From Ochotona curzoniae (Eukaryota > Chordata > Mammalia > Lagomorpha > Ochotonidae), in NCBI RefSeq assembly GCF_017591425.1, contig NW_024467121.1:22456707-22520706 (forward strand): a stretch of DNA of 64,000 nt, written 5' to 3'. The notes below the pieces were generated by a model that ran no database searches, was not told the DNA's origin, and saw nothing but the letters and a program-made list of their open reading frames with translations. Below, piece by piece: positions 1 to 12,062 of the stretch (its first letter is position 1; each line of letters starts with the position of its first letter). The position numbers and the translations under genes were made by a program.

Positions 1-440
1 AGATCAGATATTAAATGGGGTTGAAGAGAATAAGACAGTGTTCATCCCCTGCCCTGGGGCATCCCATGCCAACGCTCTGGGCTATGCCTCCACTCATCCC
101 AGGAACTGGAGAAACTTGCTGGGGAGAGGGAATTCCAGTGCCTGGGTGTCATTGGTTCTGATAGCAAAGGAAAACATACAACCTGCACGTGCATCAGTCA
201 GAGACGAGTATAACAACCTGTAGTCAAGACAATGCCATATCAGGCAGCCCTTACAAGTCTTTTCATCCCCAGCTGTAAGGAACTGCCTTGTACTTAGGCA
301 AGTGTTACACTGCAGGGAGAAAAACGGCCAGCAGCCGATTCCAATCTTGGGGCCGGAGACAGTCTCAAACCCCCCGCAGGGTGGCACTTGTGGAGGGCAC
401 CCCTGCCAGATGGAATCCAACTAGGGAACTGTGGGCTCAC
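1..440. other. unannotated DNA before tandem array 1
   Basis: No exon, SINE or LINE signature recognised. The last ~80 bases grade into the G-rich tandem array, so part may belong to the same mobile element as the array. Short open frames here have no recognisable protein similarity. Confidence 0.4.
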
Positions 441-1235
441 CTCTGTGGGACTGCAGGGTGCACCGGCTTGTTCAGAAAGATGGAGGTGCTGAGAGGCTGA
501 GGCAGGGTGGATCACAGAACTCAGCTGCCGCTCATAGGAGCAAGGCTGGGAAGGATCTGGGCTGGGCTGTAGCACCCACTGGCACATGGGAGATCTGGGG
601 CTCAGGTAGGTCTGTAGGGGAACTTTGGGTACGCCCTTGGTGGGCCACTGCTTCCACTGGTGAGCATGAAAGCTGGGACTCGGGGTGGGCCAGTCTGTGG
701 GCAGGTCAGGCTGAGCTATGAGCAAGGTTGCCGCACCTGCTGGTCTGCACAAGAGTCAGAATGGGTGTGGGCCAGCCAGGCTAGGTCGCAGCACCTGCTG
801 GCAAGTGCTAGCACTGGGTCAAGTCATGTCAGGCTGGATCGCAACACCCCCAGGCAGGCACAAGATTCAGGGTTGGGAGCAGGCATAGTAGGGGAACCGT
901 AGGCACTCCCCTTCTGGGCTGCAACTCCCCCTGGTGAGTGTAAGAACCAGGGCTGGGGGAGATTAGGCCAAGACCACATGGGCAGCACCCATTATCTGGG
1001 CGTCAGTTGGGTTGAGCTAGGCCACAGCACTCATGGTTGTGCATGAAAGCTGGATAGGATGCAAGATGGGCCAAGGTGGGCCAGAGCACAGGCCAGCATG
1101 CACAAAAGTCAGGGTTGGATGCAGGCCTGGTAGGGATTATTGGGGTTGTCCTGGCTGGGCCACAGCACCCACAGGTGTGCATGAGGACCAGGCCAGTGAT
1201 GCAGCTGGGCTGAGCTGAGCTGGGCCACAGTACCC
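440..1235 (+). repeat. GC-rich degenerate tandem array 1
   Basis: A motif of the form gggccacagcacccactggtgtgcatgaaa, then gccagggctggg, recurs at about 565, 641, 730, 785, 838, 917, 970, 1020, 1077, 1158 and 1222. Spacing is 50-85 bases because an optional segment (gcaggcctggtaggg at 1121-1135) is present in only some units. Copies are strongly diverged. The same motif in reverse complement builds the array at 46190-48565, and the 15-mer at 1121-1135 is found exactly inverted at 46740-46754. Probably the internal repeat of a dispersed element rather than a locus-specific minisatellite. Confidence 0.7.
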
Positions 1236-2038
1236 ATCATCAGTTCACATTAGAGATGGTACTGGGGGAAGAACTAACCATGCAGCTGCATCTACTAGTA
1301 TGTGTATTAACTGGGGCAGGTGATGGATTGAACCTGACCCTGCACTGGCTAGTGCAAACACAGTCAAATCTGAAGTCATCGCAGGTGAAATTTCTTGGGG
1401 GACCCCCAACTAGACCACTGGACTCCAACTCTAGCCTCAGGGAAAATCACAATATATGCAGTCTGACCTTGAAGTGCATGTATCGGGACTGGGCCTCTCA
1501 GTTGCTAATGCCTGTGCAGTTGACAGCAAGCTCAGAAACACACAAGAGACATGACAGCCAGCTTATGGAGGCCAGCAGAGGACTTCAAGTGCCACATCAG
1601 AGGATGGAAAGCAGAATACGTTGGACCGTTCTCCTGGCCAAGCTTTGCAACATGTTCCTGGGTATGTGGATGCATTAAGGTTCACCTGGTTAGTCAACAG
1701 ACCTTGGGAAAATTTTCTCAACCCTGGTGAACAAAGCAAATGATGTCTTAGATCTATCAAAACCACTCATGTAACACTCTCAGAACATTCTTCCCCACAG
1801 CATGGTCCCTAAGGCATCATCAAAAGGACCCTCCCCTATCCCTGGGTGCTGATGTAGCTTGACAGCAAGAAGCAGCCCCCTACCCTTCTACCACTGTGTA
1901 CATAGAACGAAAAAAATTGAAATATTTGTCACACTCACTTTCCTCCATACCTGGACCCTCCCCACCATGATAGGAGACCCACATGGGCATGCATCCCTTT
2001 CAAGGATGTAAACAATATTACAATTAAATTAAATTAAA
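1236..2038 (+). mobile_element. unique tail adjoining array 1, ending A-rich
   Basis: Non-repetitive sequence directly follows the array and ends in an A/T-rich run (caattaaattaaattaaaaa, about 2015-2038). An array, then a unique segment, then an A-rich end would suit the 3' part of a retroelement inserted in plus orientation, but I cannot name the family. No intact coding frame is evident; the longest frame (1256-1678) has no recognisable similarity. Confidence 0.35.
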
Positions 2039-2041
2039 AAT

Positions 2042-2278
2042 TTCGAAAAGATACCTGCATTCCCATGTCAGTTTGCCTGGGTTTACTCCAGCTTCCTATC
2101 AATGCAGACCCTGAGAGGCAGTGGGCAATAGCTCAAGTGACTGAGCCCCTGCTACCCAGGTAGGAGCCTATGTCAGCTTTCCCACTCTTGCCTCTGACCC
2201 TTGGCCATTGTGGATATGCGGGGAGAGAGCCAGCGTATGGGAGCTCTCTCTCTCCATGTCTCTCAAATAAAGTTTTAA
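2042..2278 (+). repeat. old CSINE, plus
   Basis: Diverged lagomorph C repeat. Recognisable are the 'aggcagtgggcaatagctcaag' type middle, 'ggagctctctctctc' and the tail 'ctcaaataaag'. Confidence 0.6.
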
Positions 2279-2288
2279 AAAGGAAAGT

Positions 2289-2618
2289 TGAGAAGCAGTG
2301 CAGTAACCTAGTGGCTAAAGTCCTCACCTTGCATGCGCCAGGATTCCTCATCGGCACTGGTTCGTATCCCGGCTGCTCTTCTTCCCTTCCAGCTCCCTGC
2401 TTGTGGTCTGGGAAAGCAGTCGAGGATGGCCCAAAGCCTTGTGACCCTGCACCCATGTGGGAGACTCAGAAGAAGCTCATGACTCCTGGCTTTGGCTCAG
2501 CTTAGCTCCAGCCATTGCAGCTACTTGAGGAGCAAACCAGTAGTTGGAAGCTCTTTCTATCTCGTCTTCTGTCTGTAAATCTGACTTTCCAATAGAAGTA
2601 AATAATTTTTTTAAAAGG
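2289..2618 (+). repeat. CSINE, plus
   Basis: Near full length: head 'cctagtggctaaagtcctc', body 'gcttgtggtctgggaaagcag', end 'ctgactttccaatagaagtaaat' and an A-rich tail. Confidence 0.9.
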
Positions 2619-2714
2619 TTGGGGGGAAGGGAAGAAATCTTTTTATGAAACCATAGTGGAATGAAAAGCTATTGGCTTTAAGTTAAAAAAAATCAAATAT
2701 GTGCATATAGTGTG

Positions 2715-2775
2715 ATAGTGGAAGGAAGATCTCTCCTTTGTAACTCTGATTTTCAAATAAATAATTTTTAACTAC
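2715..2775 (+). repeat. CSINE 3' fragment
   Basis: Only the last ~60 bases are present: 'ggaagatctctcc', then 'ctctgattttcaaataaata'. Confidence 0.6.
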
Positions 2776-2915
2776 CAAAATATTTTAAAACTAAGGAAAG
2801 TGTTATCTTTTGGAACAAGGTCATAAGCCACTGGAGAGTAAATGGCTGAACATGCCTCATGGCATCCATGGTTATGAACATCCAGACTCGTTCATACCCA
2901 TGCATGCACAGGTGT

Positions 2916-2942
2916 GCACACACACACACACACACACACACC
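2916..2942. repeat. (CA)n microsatellite
   Basis: About 13 uninterrupted CA units. Confidence 0.95.
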
Positions 2943-3059
2943 AGCATACTCAGCCAAAGTCAGCTTATCAAAATGCAAAGCGGGACAAGGAGCTGGGTAG
3001 AAAATAATGGAAATTAAAGTAAGCTGGAAAGATCTACAAAAGAAAAAAAATAGTTCATG

Positions 3060-3190
3060 GTGCTCTGTTTATAACTTCCTTAACATTGTGTTAGGAGACC
3101 CCTGAGTTGTTTAGAGATAAAGTAATTTACTCAAAGACACAGAGTCAGTCAGGGAAAGTGCCAGGAGCCATGCAGACTCTTTCCTAATCC
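3060..3190 (-). repeat. MIR remnant, minus
   Basis: 'agagataaagtaatttactcaaagacacagagtcagtcagg' resembles the reverse complement of the MIR core (gttaagtaacttgcccaaggtcacacagc on the complementary reading). Diverged. Confidence 0.5.
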
Positions 3191-3751
3191 CCACATGGGA
3201 CCCACACACAGCTCAGGACTGGAGGAGCAACACATATGAGTGGCAAGTGCAACCTAAGAAGGCTGTGAATAAAACAAAACTATTGATGGCTGCTCCCACG
3301 AACTCAGAGCCAGACCAGAAGTCCACTCTCTGAGGACTGCTCAGAAGTGCTTTCGTGTATAATTTCTAAAGCACCACCAAGCTTACAGATCAAGTAAACC
3401 AATCAGCAGGAGGCCAGGCAACAGGAGGCATCACCAGTGGAGGGGGTCCAAGAAGGGTGGTAGGGGGCGTGGCTGTGGGCTGGGCCCCATAGGATGGATA
3501 GGAGATTGAGGAAAGGCTGGGAAACACATTGAACAGGAGATGGAGCCCAGGATAGGACCTGGGGATCACTGTGCCCACAGGAGTCTGGAAAGATGAGGCC
3601 AGTCATGTATTTTGAAACTGGAGTTTAGGAGTTTGGATCACAGGACAATTTAGAATGCCCTGGGTTTTAAATGACTGATGGCTAGACAAAAGCCTCATGG
3701 TCACTTTAACTTAATAATTTATAAGAAAAGTTGAAGTAGTAGGATGTGCAG
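3191..3751. other. unannotated intergenic DNA
   Basis: A purine-rich stretch at 3405-3600 gives short frames on the minus strand; none looks like a protein family. Confidence 0.4.
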
Positions 3752-4048
3752 GCAAGTAGATTTACAGAGAGAAGGAAGGAGAGACAGAAAGATCTTCCAA
3801 GCACTGGTCACTCCCCACATGGCCACAATAGCTGGAGCTAAGCTGACCTAAAGTCAGGAGCCAGGATCTTCTTTGTCTCCCATGCAGGTGCAGGGTCCCA
3901 AGGCTTTGGGCCATCCTCTACTGCTTTACCAGGCCACAAGCAGGGAGCTGGATGGGAAGTGGAGCAGCCAGGGCAAGAACCAGCACCCAAAGGGGATTCC
4001 GATGCATGCAAGGCAAGGATTTAGCCACCTAGTCGTCACACTGAGCCC
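3752..4048 (-). repeat. CSINE, minus
   Basis: Inverted C repeat: 'agaaagatcttccaa' near the tail, 'gtgcagggtcccaaggctttgggcc' in the middle, and 'gatttagccacctagtcg' marking the head. Confidence 0.85.
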
Positions 4049-4558
4049 AGCAGAGCGGAATATTCTAACACGGAGTAATGGCAATGGCTGCATCACCCAG
4101 TTTACAGAAAGATACTGAACTTTGATGAACTCAGAAAGGGAGAATTTTATCATAGGTGAATTGTATCTCAATAAAGCCAATTCAGGAAAGCGGCTGGAAA
4201 GATAAAAGGGGGTGGAAATGAGGCTTCCATGCCACAACTTGCAGCACTCAGCAGACAGCCTGGCAGATCAAACACGTGTGAGGAGGGACAACTGCTGGGC
4301 AAGGAGCTGGGCAGGAGTGGCAGAGCTCAACTTCCCATTAACAGGGAAATTGGGAGGAGGACCATGGTTTAGAAGAGATTGGGCCACTAGAAGTGGAAGT
4401 TCCAGTCAGCCTGGGTACCCATTTCAGGACCTACAGCACACCCAGCTGGAATCTCCCAGGACCATCAGTGCCTTGGGACAGTGAACCCAACCCAACTGGG
4501 AGTTCCCAGCTTCTAGCTGCTGCTGCCAAGAGAAGAGTCATGAAAAAAAACAAAAACT
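4049..4558. other. unannotated, possible old retroelement 3' end
   Basis: 'gaattgtatctcaataaagcc' near 4157-4178 resembles the termini of old LINE-type elements. The rest is unassigned. Confidence 0.3.
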
Positions 4559-4559
4559 A

Positions 4560-4890
4560 GGGCTGGCACATTAGGTCAACTGGCTAATCCTCCACCTCCA
4601 AGTGCAGCTTCCCACATGGGCACCAGTTCACGTCCCAGCTGCCCCACTTCTCATCCAGCTCCCTGTTTGTGGCCTGGGAAAGCAGGGAGGATGGCCTAAT
4701 GATGCCTTGGGATCCTGCACCCCCCACAGGAGACCTGCAGAAACTCCTGGCTCCTTGCTTCAGATCAGCTTAGTTCCAGCCATTGCCACCATTTGGGGAA
4801 TGAATCAGTGGACAGAAGATCTTTCTCTCTCTCTCTCTCTCTGTACATATATCTTCCCAATAAAAATAAATATTTCTTTAAAAAAAAAAC
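4560..4890 (+). repeat. CSINE, plus
   Basis: Head 'gggctggcacattaggtcaactggctaatcctcc', body with 'ggcctgggaaagcag', (CT)n, then 'cccaataaaaataaat' and poly-A. Confidence 0.9.
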
Positions 4891-5338
4891 CCTGAGATCA
4901 TGTGCATAATTTTAAAAAGTCTTGATGTTAGGGTCTCTGCTCAGGGCACAGAAAACACTGCAGGGGTGTGGGATTTTAGTAGCTCCACCAGTGAGGGCTC
5001 CTGACCATGACCTATTTTGTTAAGCAGTGCTGGTGTTGCTCACACTCCTTATCTCACAGCTGGGCTGCCTGAGCCAGGGACTTACACAAGGAGCCTCTGG
5101 TATCTTCAGAATGGTTACCCCATCATCATCTTTGCCACCAGCACCACCTTTGTCACTTTCCCCTTGATCTCACAGTCCTCTGGGGACTGTCATCATACCT
5201 GCATGTGCCAAGGGAATCTGCCCTATTGTAGGCTTTCACCATTAAGCCAGTCGTCCTGACCCATTCATGTCTGGTCCATTCACCATTTGTAAGCTAGAAG
5301 TGCAGCATGGAGAGAAGGAGTAGGGGGAAAGGATAAGA
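4891..5338. other. unannotated intergenic DNA
   Basis: Single-copy-looking sequence with no recognised exon or repeat. Confidence 0.35.
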
Positions 5339-5339
5339 G

Positions 5340-5562
5340 AGATGGAAAGATGGAGGGAGGAATGATGGATGGATGGATGGATGAATGGATAAATAGATGG
5401 GTGGATGGATGGGTGAATGCGTGGGCAGGTGGATGGCGGATGGATGTATAGATGGATATATGGATAGATGAGTGAACGGGTGGATGCGCAGGTGGATGAG
5501 CGGATGGATGGGTGGATGGAGAATAGATGAGTGGATGGGGACGTGGGTGGGTGGGTGGGAGA
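5340..5562. repeat. (GGAT)n / (GGTG)n tetranucleotide tract
   Basis: Imperfect gatg/gatggatg units run through ~200 bases. Long serine/histidine/isoleucine/proline-rich frames on the minus strand are artefacts of this repeat. Confidence 0.95.
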
Positions 5563-6256
5563 CATGACCCTGGCAAAAGGTGGGATCAGAGAGGAGTGAA
5601 TGGAGTATAGACAGTGCTGGTGTGGAACCCAACACCACACTTGGTATTACACAAAGGCAGAGATGGAGGTCAAGCTGCAATCCCTCTTGTTACTTTTCTA
5701 ACACATGGAAGAAAACCACAGGATTTAAATGTAAAGCCTCATTTAAAAACAACAGCACGGGAAAATATCAGAGAACAACAGAGTTATGGTTTCCACAGCA
5801 ACATTCACGTGACCACCCAACTACTATTCAGTAGATAAAACTAAGCATTTATGTTGCTCTTGACATTCAGCCATATGCCACATGCAGATGTTTTGCTGGT
5901 TTATCATTCCTCACAGCCACCTGTGAGGGGGCGACGTTCTCACTCCCACAGCAAGGGCAAGGAAGCCAAGTCTCAGGGACATGCCTGGTGAACCCGGGTG
6001 CTGGGAGCAGCTGGCTCATGGGCCTCTCCAGCTCACAGCAGGCAAAGTGCGCCGAAACACTACCCCCAGGGCTGCCCAGAAGTCCCATCATGCTTACTGT
6101 GCGTCCGGTTCTGCTAGAAGATTCTTCTCCCTCTGCCCTCCATGCTCTCCTTACCAATGAGGACTGAATCACACAAAACTGCAAAAGCAATCATAAAGTC
6201 ACTGCACTTTGGGCAAGGACAAGTTACAAAATGATTGCTCATTACAGAGCTGGGAA
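5563..6256. other. unannotated intergenic DNA
   Basis: A weak MIR-like stretch may lie at about 5860-6000 ('ttcctcacagccacctgtgagg'). Nothing else recognised. Confidence 0.35.
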
Positions 6257-6296
6257 ATCACTTCTCGGCCTTTTGGCTAAGATCAAGTGTAGTATC
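6257..6296 (+). pseudogene. RNU2 pseudogene: U2 snRNA 5'-end fragment
   Basis: The 40 bases match nucleotides 1-40 of U2 with one difference (cgcttctc has become cacttctc), including the 'ggccttttggctaagatcaa' stem-loop I region. The similarity stops abruptly after 'gtagtatc'. An imperfect direct repeat flanks it: attacagagctg before and actacagagttg after. This suggests a tailless LINE-mediated insertion of the RNA 5' end. A weak U2-3'-like stretch at 6327-6353 could instead mean an internally deleted full copy. Not expected to be functional. Confidence 0.85.
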
Positions 6297-6400
6297 ACTA
6301 CAGAGTTGTGGCCTTGGGATTTGAGATATCCATTCCATGCTGAGTGGACAAGGTACAGGAAAAGAGAGATGAGAAGGAATACCACATACTTCAACTCTGT

Positions 6401-6740
6401 TTTTTTTTTTAAGATTTATTATTACTACTATTATTATTGGAAATGACTACCAGATTTACTGAGAGAAGGAGAAACAGAGAGAAAGATCTTCTGTCCTCTA
6501 ATTCACTCCCCAAATGGCTGCAACAGCTGGAGCTGAGCTAAATCCAAAGCCAGGAATCAGGAGTTTTTTCCAGGTCTCCTATGTGGGTGCAGGGTTCTAA
6601 GGCTTTGGGCCATCCTCCACTACTTCCCCAGGGCATAAGCAGGAACGTGGATGGGAAGTTGCGCACCTGGGACATGAACCAGCACCCATATGAGATCCTG
6701 GCACCTGAAGAAGGCTTAGCCAGTTGAGTTATCTCATAGA
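6401..6740 (-). repeat. CSINE, minus
   Basis: Poly-T and 'aagatttatt' at the left, then 'agaaagatcttctgtc', 'cccatatgagatcctggcacc', and the head complement 'ccagttgagttatc'. Confidence 0.9.
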
Positions 6741-6827
6741 CCCTCAAGTCTGTTCTTATATGCCCAACTCCACTGCCTCCACAAACTCCAGGGGTGTATA
6801 AGGAGAAAGAAAAGAAGAGATAACCTG

Positions 6828-7152
6828 TGCCTGGTGTGGTAGCCTGGCGGCTGAAGTTCTAGCCTTGCACATGCCAGGATCCCATATGGGCGCCGATTCT
6901 AATCCCAGCCACCCTGCTTCCCATCCAACTCCCTGCTTGTGGCCTGGAAAAGCAGTTGAGGATGGCCCAAAGCATTGGGACCCTGCACATATATGGAGAC
7001 TCAGAAGCTCCTGGCTTCAGATCAGCTCAGCACCAGCTATTGCTGCCGCTTGGGAAGTGAATCCGCAGAGGATCTTCTTCTTTGTCCCTCCTCCTCTCTG
7101 TATATCTGATTTTCTGATAAAAAAAAAAATAAAGTAAATCTTTAAAAAAAAA
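6828..7152 (+). repeat. CSINE, plus
   Basis: Head 'gcctggcggctgaagttc', 'ggatcccatatgggcgcc', 'tgtggcctggaaaagcag', and a tail with poly-A. Confidence 0.9.
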
Positions 7153-8000
7153 TAAGAAGGAATAATTCCCCTCATGGGTCAGAAGAATGAGGAGCAACAA
7201 ACACCCAGAAGAGAAGCTGAGACAGTTTCACTCACTGGCAGACCCCAACAGAGGTAGAGAAATGTATTATTGGTAAAGCTTTCATGCTGTGAAGTTCCAG
7301 CTCTCAGGTGAACACAGGTGCATGGATTGAAAGCACAGCCAAGGGCTGTCTCTAGGCCATCAGTTGTGACATGCGACCCTCAATTTCAAGCGGCGAAGGC
7401 CTGACGCCTGGCTCCAACTGCAGCTGTCATCACAACAACTGATCCTTCTGGAGTTGTAAACAGAAACAGATGAAACACCCAGAAGAGCTCAAATAAGAGG
7501 CGGTGCCAGCCCTCCTGTGGGAAGCAAAGTGACAAAATGCAGAGATCCCCCAAACTGGGGGAAAACCACACTGGCAAGCCGAAAGTCACTAACCTTTCCA
7601 CCTTAGGGGATAAGCTGTGCACCCAGACTCTGTTAGACGTTTCCAAAGCAATTCTATCGCTCTTCATCCTGCTCCTCCCCACCCCCCAAAAAAACAGGCA
7701 GTGGGTAATAGACTTACAATCAATATAGTCTTTGGCTATGCTAAAGCAGGTCCACTTCCTATAGGAAGCTTTTCCCAATTGGTTCCACTAACCCATAATG
7801 TTCTCCATATTTCCTCCCTAACTGCAACCTTAACTTCCTGGTATCCTTAATAACTAGGCATCTACAATCGTAACATGGGAGCTATCCATGCTGACCTTGT
7901 CCTCTCCTCCTGAATGAGCCTGAGGCCATGATGCAAAGCTAAGGTGCAAAATGATCACTAATGACAGAACTGTGACTTTAGAGGCATTTACTCAATGGTT
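7153..8000. other. unannotated intergenic DNA
   Basis: No exon, SINE or LINE signature recognised apart from the L2 end that begins near 8005. Confidence 0.35.
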
Positions 8001-8004
8001 CCAA

Positions 8005-8110
8005 TTGTGCCCATTAGACTGTCAGTTCTCTGGGGCTGGGAATGGGTCTTAAACCTTTCTATTCTTCCCACCCACCATGGCCCTGAGTAGGGCTTTTGCT
8101 ACCCATGCGC
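8005..8110 (+). mobile_element. L2 LINE 3' end remnant
   Basis: 'cattagactgtcagttctctggggctgggaatgggtctt' followed by 'ccctgagtagggc' matches the conserved L2 3' pattern (actgtgagctcctcgagggcagggac ... gcctagcacagtgc). Confidence 0.6.
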
Positions 8111-8166
8111 AGAGAAACTAGGTGTGGCTCGTGCCATGTGCAGTAATTCTATTAAAACATTATCTG

Positions 8167-8497
8167 GGGCCCGGCGGCATGGCCGAGTGGCTAGAGTCCT
8201 CGCCTTGAACCCGCCTGGGATCCCATATGGGCGCCGGTTCTAATCCTGGCAGCTCCACTTCCCATCCAGCTCCCTGCTTGTGGCCTGGGAAAGCAGTCGA
8301 GGATGGCCCAAAGCTTTGGGACCCTGCACCCGTGTGGGATACCCGGAAGAAGTTCCTGGATCCTGGCTTCGGATCGGCATAGCCCCGGCCGTTGCGCTCA
8401 CTTGGGGAGTGAATCATCTGACAGAAGACCTTCCTCTCTGTCTTTCCTTCTCTCTGTATATATGACTTTTCAATAAATAAATAAATCTTTTAAAAAA
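8167..8497 (+). repeat. young CSINE, plus
   Basis: Full length, from 'gggcccggcggcatggccgagtgg' to 'caataaataaataaatctttt'. Target-site duplication attatctg at 8159-8166 and 8498-8505. Little divergence in the body. Confidence 0.95.
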
Positions 8498-8505
8498 ATT
8501 ATCTG

Positions 8506-9433
8506 AAAGACTGCCTTCGGTTCTTAACCTTTTACAGCCCAAAAGATGAATGGCTTAGCTGATCACCATGAACTAAAAGCATTGCTCAAAATCAAAGATA
8601 AGAGCCAGCAGAAAATGGGTAAAATTGGACTTTGGGAAAGCAAAACAGCTTCCAGTCCTTCTCTAGGTGAGAACACACACACCAACACGTGCAGTGTTGC
8701 AGAGGACAAGACTCACAAGGGAAACAAGTGTAGGATATTACAAAGCGTCGTTATTGGCCAAGCCTGGAGATACCAACTCCCACTACACTCCAGGAGCCAC
8801 TACAGCAGGGGACAGGGCAGTGAAGTCAGGGACTTTTAAGCTCTCATGTGCCAACCAGCTTGAGAACTGTTCAGGACAGTTTCCATGCATTCAATTAAGG
8901 AAGTGGCAGCAGACGGGAAGGGAGCTGCTGCAGCCCAAAGTTTCCAAGTAGTTTATCTAAAGTAGCACCTTAGCAGGCAGGGGAGGGAGGGGACAGGTAA
9001 GGAGCCTCAGGAGCCAGTTTGGGCATTCAATTAACATGAAACTGAGAGGCAAGTAGGAAGGGTGGGGTGTGGAACCTCCATTTCTGTGCTGTCAGCACTG
9101 TCAAAACGGCAAGTGGGTGCTAGCTAATCAACCAGCTGCACCCCATCACAGTAGTTTCTGGACACTAAACTTAGAAGTGATAGATTCAAAAGAACATTAT
9201 TAAGAAAGTGTGAGGAAGCTAAAAACAGTGACTTCAAAACCTAGTAGCCCCACTCTCACCTCCTGGAGGTCAGTCACTAAAGAACTTTCCATGCCAACTG
9301 GAAGATCCTTGGGTGCAGCAGGCGTTGCTCTGAGAGCACCGGGCATGACCCAAGCAGTCAGGCTTCAGAACAAAGTATGCTACGTGATCACCACCTCCCC
9401 CATCCCAGTTCAGTGTATAAAGTTCACTATTGG
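8506..9433. other. unannotated intergenic DNA
   Basis: No recognised repeat or exon; short frames only. Confidence 0.35.
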
Positions 9434-9753
9434 GCCCATCACGATAGCATAGTGGTTAAATCCTTGCCTTGTGTATGCCAGGATCCCATATGGGTACTGG
9501 TTCATGTCCCAGCTGTTCTACTTCCCATTCAGCTCCCTGCTTGTGACCTGGGAAAGCAGGGAAGATGGCCCAAAGCCTTGGTTCCCTGCACCCACATAGG
9601 AGACCCGGAAGAAGCTCCTGGCTCCTGGCTTTGGATCAGCTCAGCTCCAGCTGTTGCAGCCATTTGGGGAGTGAATTAGAGGACAGAAGATCTTTCTGTC
9701 TCTCCTCTCTGTATATCCGCCCTTCCAATAATAATAAATCTTTTCTAAAAAAG
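9434..9753 (+). repeat. CSINE, plus
   Basis: 'gggcccatcacgatagcatagtgg' head, 'cccatatgggtactggttc', and tail 'ccaataataataaatctttt'. Confidence 0.9.
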
Positions 9754-10804
9754 TTAACACCGCTATTTCACTGCAAACCTCAGTTGCCTGCAACATGGAC
9801 TAACCATTCTGCCCAATACCACAAAAGAAATTAACATGGCAGGGTAAGGACTGGAATTCCAAATCCCAAACCACACTTGCATGTGCCTCTCTGTTTGCAT
9901 CAGGAGCCATGACTTTGTGTTCCCAGGCCAGTGGGGCGGCTTCTAAAGCCTACTGCCCGGACTAAAGGTGAATACTGATACTTTCCTTCCCAATAATCAA
10001 ATTGGGTCTTTTTCTAGGCAAGATTTAGGGACAGATGCTTGACACACACTGTGACAGGCAATTTAGACATCACTACCTGCTGGTAAACGGGACCTGTGTC
10101 CTAAGGAATGTGTCCTTCAGTGGCTGGCTCCTTTCTGGCCTTACGTCCTCCAGGCCCACAGTGCTGGCTGGCTGCAGTTTGCATGCAGGATTGGGCAGTT
10201 GGAGAAGGCTAAAGAGACAAAAACAAGACACCAACCTGGCCTGGCAAATGGGAAGTTGGGCTGATTCACCAGTCCACAAGGGTCTGACTTCCAGCAGGTT
10301 CTGCCATCTCCTGCCACACACACTGTCCCCACAGCACTGTCCTCAGCTCATGGTGGGCAGGAGTCTCAACATACTACCACAGCTCATGTGTCCTATCTGT
10401 CCAGCTCCCAAAGAAAGCAATGGCTGTGGTGGCTTGGGTGGGGTGGGGACGGGGTGGATATTCATCATAAGCAAACTGACAATCACTGGGTTAGCAGCAC
10501 CATCTGAGGCCCAACAAGTGTCTCAGGGGCTGCTCTGCCCACCCTGGGACTGTCAGCAGTTACTGAGCCACCAGACTGAGACTCAGCCTATAGAGGGCTG
10601 GGCAGCTGGCAAGCTGTACTTTCTGCTGGGAGTTCCCCTCCATGGTGTCATAATCTTGGGCTTGGACTAAAACCCTTACCCATGGTCTGGAATGCCAGGG
10701 CAGGGGTGGAGGTACCTTGGAGAACACATGAGACCACGGGGAGGGGCTCTTCCCAACTACATGAGAGATGGTCCTGCCAGCTTCTGAATTTGTCGAGTTC
10801 TCAA
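9754..10804. other. unannotated intergenic DNA with the longest ATG frame of the window
   Basis: A 211-codon open frame (10035-10670, plus) shows no recognisable domain, no bias toward repeated protein motifs and no exon context. I treat it as chance. Confidence 0.4.
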
Positions 10805-11240
10805 AATGAACTCCACCTGGTCATCAAGGTGCTCCCTGAGCCAGCCTCAGACTAACCTCAGCACACTTGCCCACCTCCCTCTTCAAGGCTCTCATGTCCC
10901 AGCACACTGAGCTACTCCTTATTCCACACACAGCATAGGCTCTCTCTGACCCACACCTGCTTGGGCCTTAGCCCAGGCCACACATTCAGACAATACCCTC
11001 CTCCCCTCCTCCAGGAAGCCCTCGGGGATCCCTCCAACTGGATGTACTATCTTCCTGCCCAAATCCCCACGGCATCTTGGGTGGCCTCCTCCCTCAGGAC
11101 GGTGATTCCGTGAGGAAGTCCCCTTCTCCCAGCAGCCTGTGAACTCTTCAGGAGGCCCTGTGTCACATTCTAGCTGGTCCCCCTGACCCAGGTGTTTCTG
11201 GCTCTAGAGTTTGGTCACATCCAGGACTGGATGAGGTAAC
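10805..11240 (+). mobile_element. L2 LINE remnant, plus
   Basis: Pyrimidine-rich L2 3' region with the hallmark 'cctccaggaagcc' near 11009, 'cctgtgaactcttcagg' near 11138, and an ending like the L2 3' UTR. Confidence 0.55.
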
Positions 11241-11814
11241 CATTTATTGGAGTCAGATATGCAATTGGCAAATTCATGGAACATGGGCATTCTTGTAACC
11301 GTAGGTATCACCCTGCAGTCTTGCTCTGTGCCTAATGCATACCCTGGCTGCTGTGGACTATGGAGTAGAAGTGAACTAGTGGCTGGAAAATCTCATTATT
11401 CTTTCTCAAATTTTTTTTTAAATTAATGTAAAAAAAAGAACGCTATACAGATACTGAATGAATGAGGTATTTATTACAGTTGTGAACTGTGTACATGGGA
11501 TCTGTTGCTTAGTGATTAAAGTGTGACACAGCGCTATTCATACAGCATGCTACCCACATGCTTACTCAAAAATTCCCTGGAACTAGTGAGCTCAAGGCAA
11601 AGGCAATGGAGTGGCTGAGGGACATGTTTAAAGGGAAAAATTAGCTTTTGGTCTATGAGCCTTGATGTCTTTGCTTGTATCATATAGATTGAAAAAAATA
11701 AATGAAGTCATTTATTATTTTTATATTCTTCAGGTTATGATCATCCATCTTACTGTAAAGGGATAGCCACTTCCCTTGAGATCCTAGCATATACACCAGC
11801 ACTTGTCACTTTTG
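11241..11814. other. unannotated AT-rich intergenic DNA
   Basis: No coding or repeat signature I can name. Confidence 0.35.
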
Positions 11815-12062
11815 TTAACTTTTTTCATTGATTTGAGAAGCAGAGAGAGCATCACACCCACTAGTTCATTCCCCAAATCTCTCCACACCCAGAGCAAGCC
11901 CAGCGCTGAAGCCAAGAGCTGGGAGCACAGCCCAGGTGTCTCCTGGGAGTGGAAGGCCCCAACCACTTCAGCCATCACTGAGGCCTGCTGGGTCCCTAGG
12001 GTCTCTCCCAGATCTGAATTCAGGAGCTGGAGCCACTGGCCACGGGCACTGCGGGGTAGGCC
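11815..12062 (-). repeat. old CSINE, minus
   Basis: 'tgatttgagaagcagagagag' and 'tcattccccaaatctctccacacc' at the tail side; 'ctgaattcaggagctggagcc' at the head side. Confidence 0.6.

Noticed and set aside
5242..5680. Overlapping Ser/His/Ile/Pro-rich frames
   Set aside because: Translation of the (GGAT)n tetranucleotide tract.
6297..6356. Remainder of a full-length U2 after the 40-nt match
   Set aside because: Only scattered similarity to the U2 3' domain; the flanking direct repeat starting at 6297 fits a 5' fragment better.
8160..8465. Recurring ~60-130-codon frames with 'WESSRGWPKALGPCT'-like peptide throughout the window
   Set aside because: All are translations of the CSINE body in one or other frame, not a gene family.
10035..10670. 211-codon ATG frame, plus strand
   Set aside because: Longest ATG frame but no domain, no splice or promoter context; composition suggests chance in moderately GC-rich DNA.
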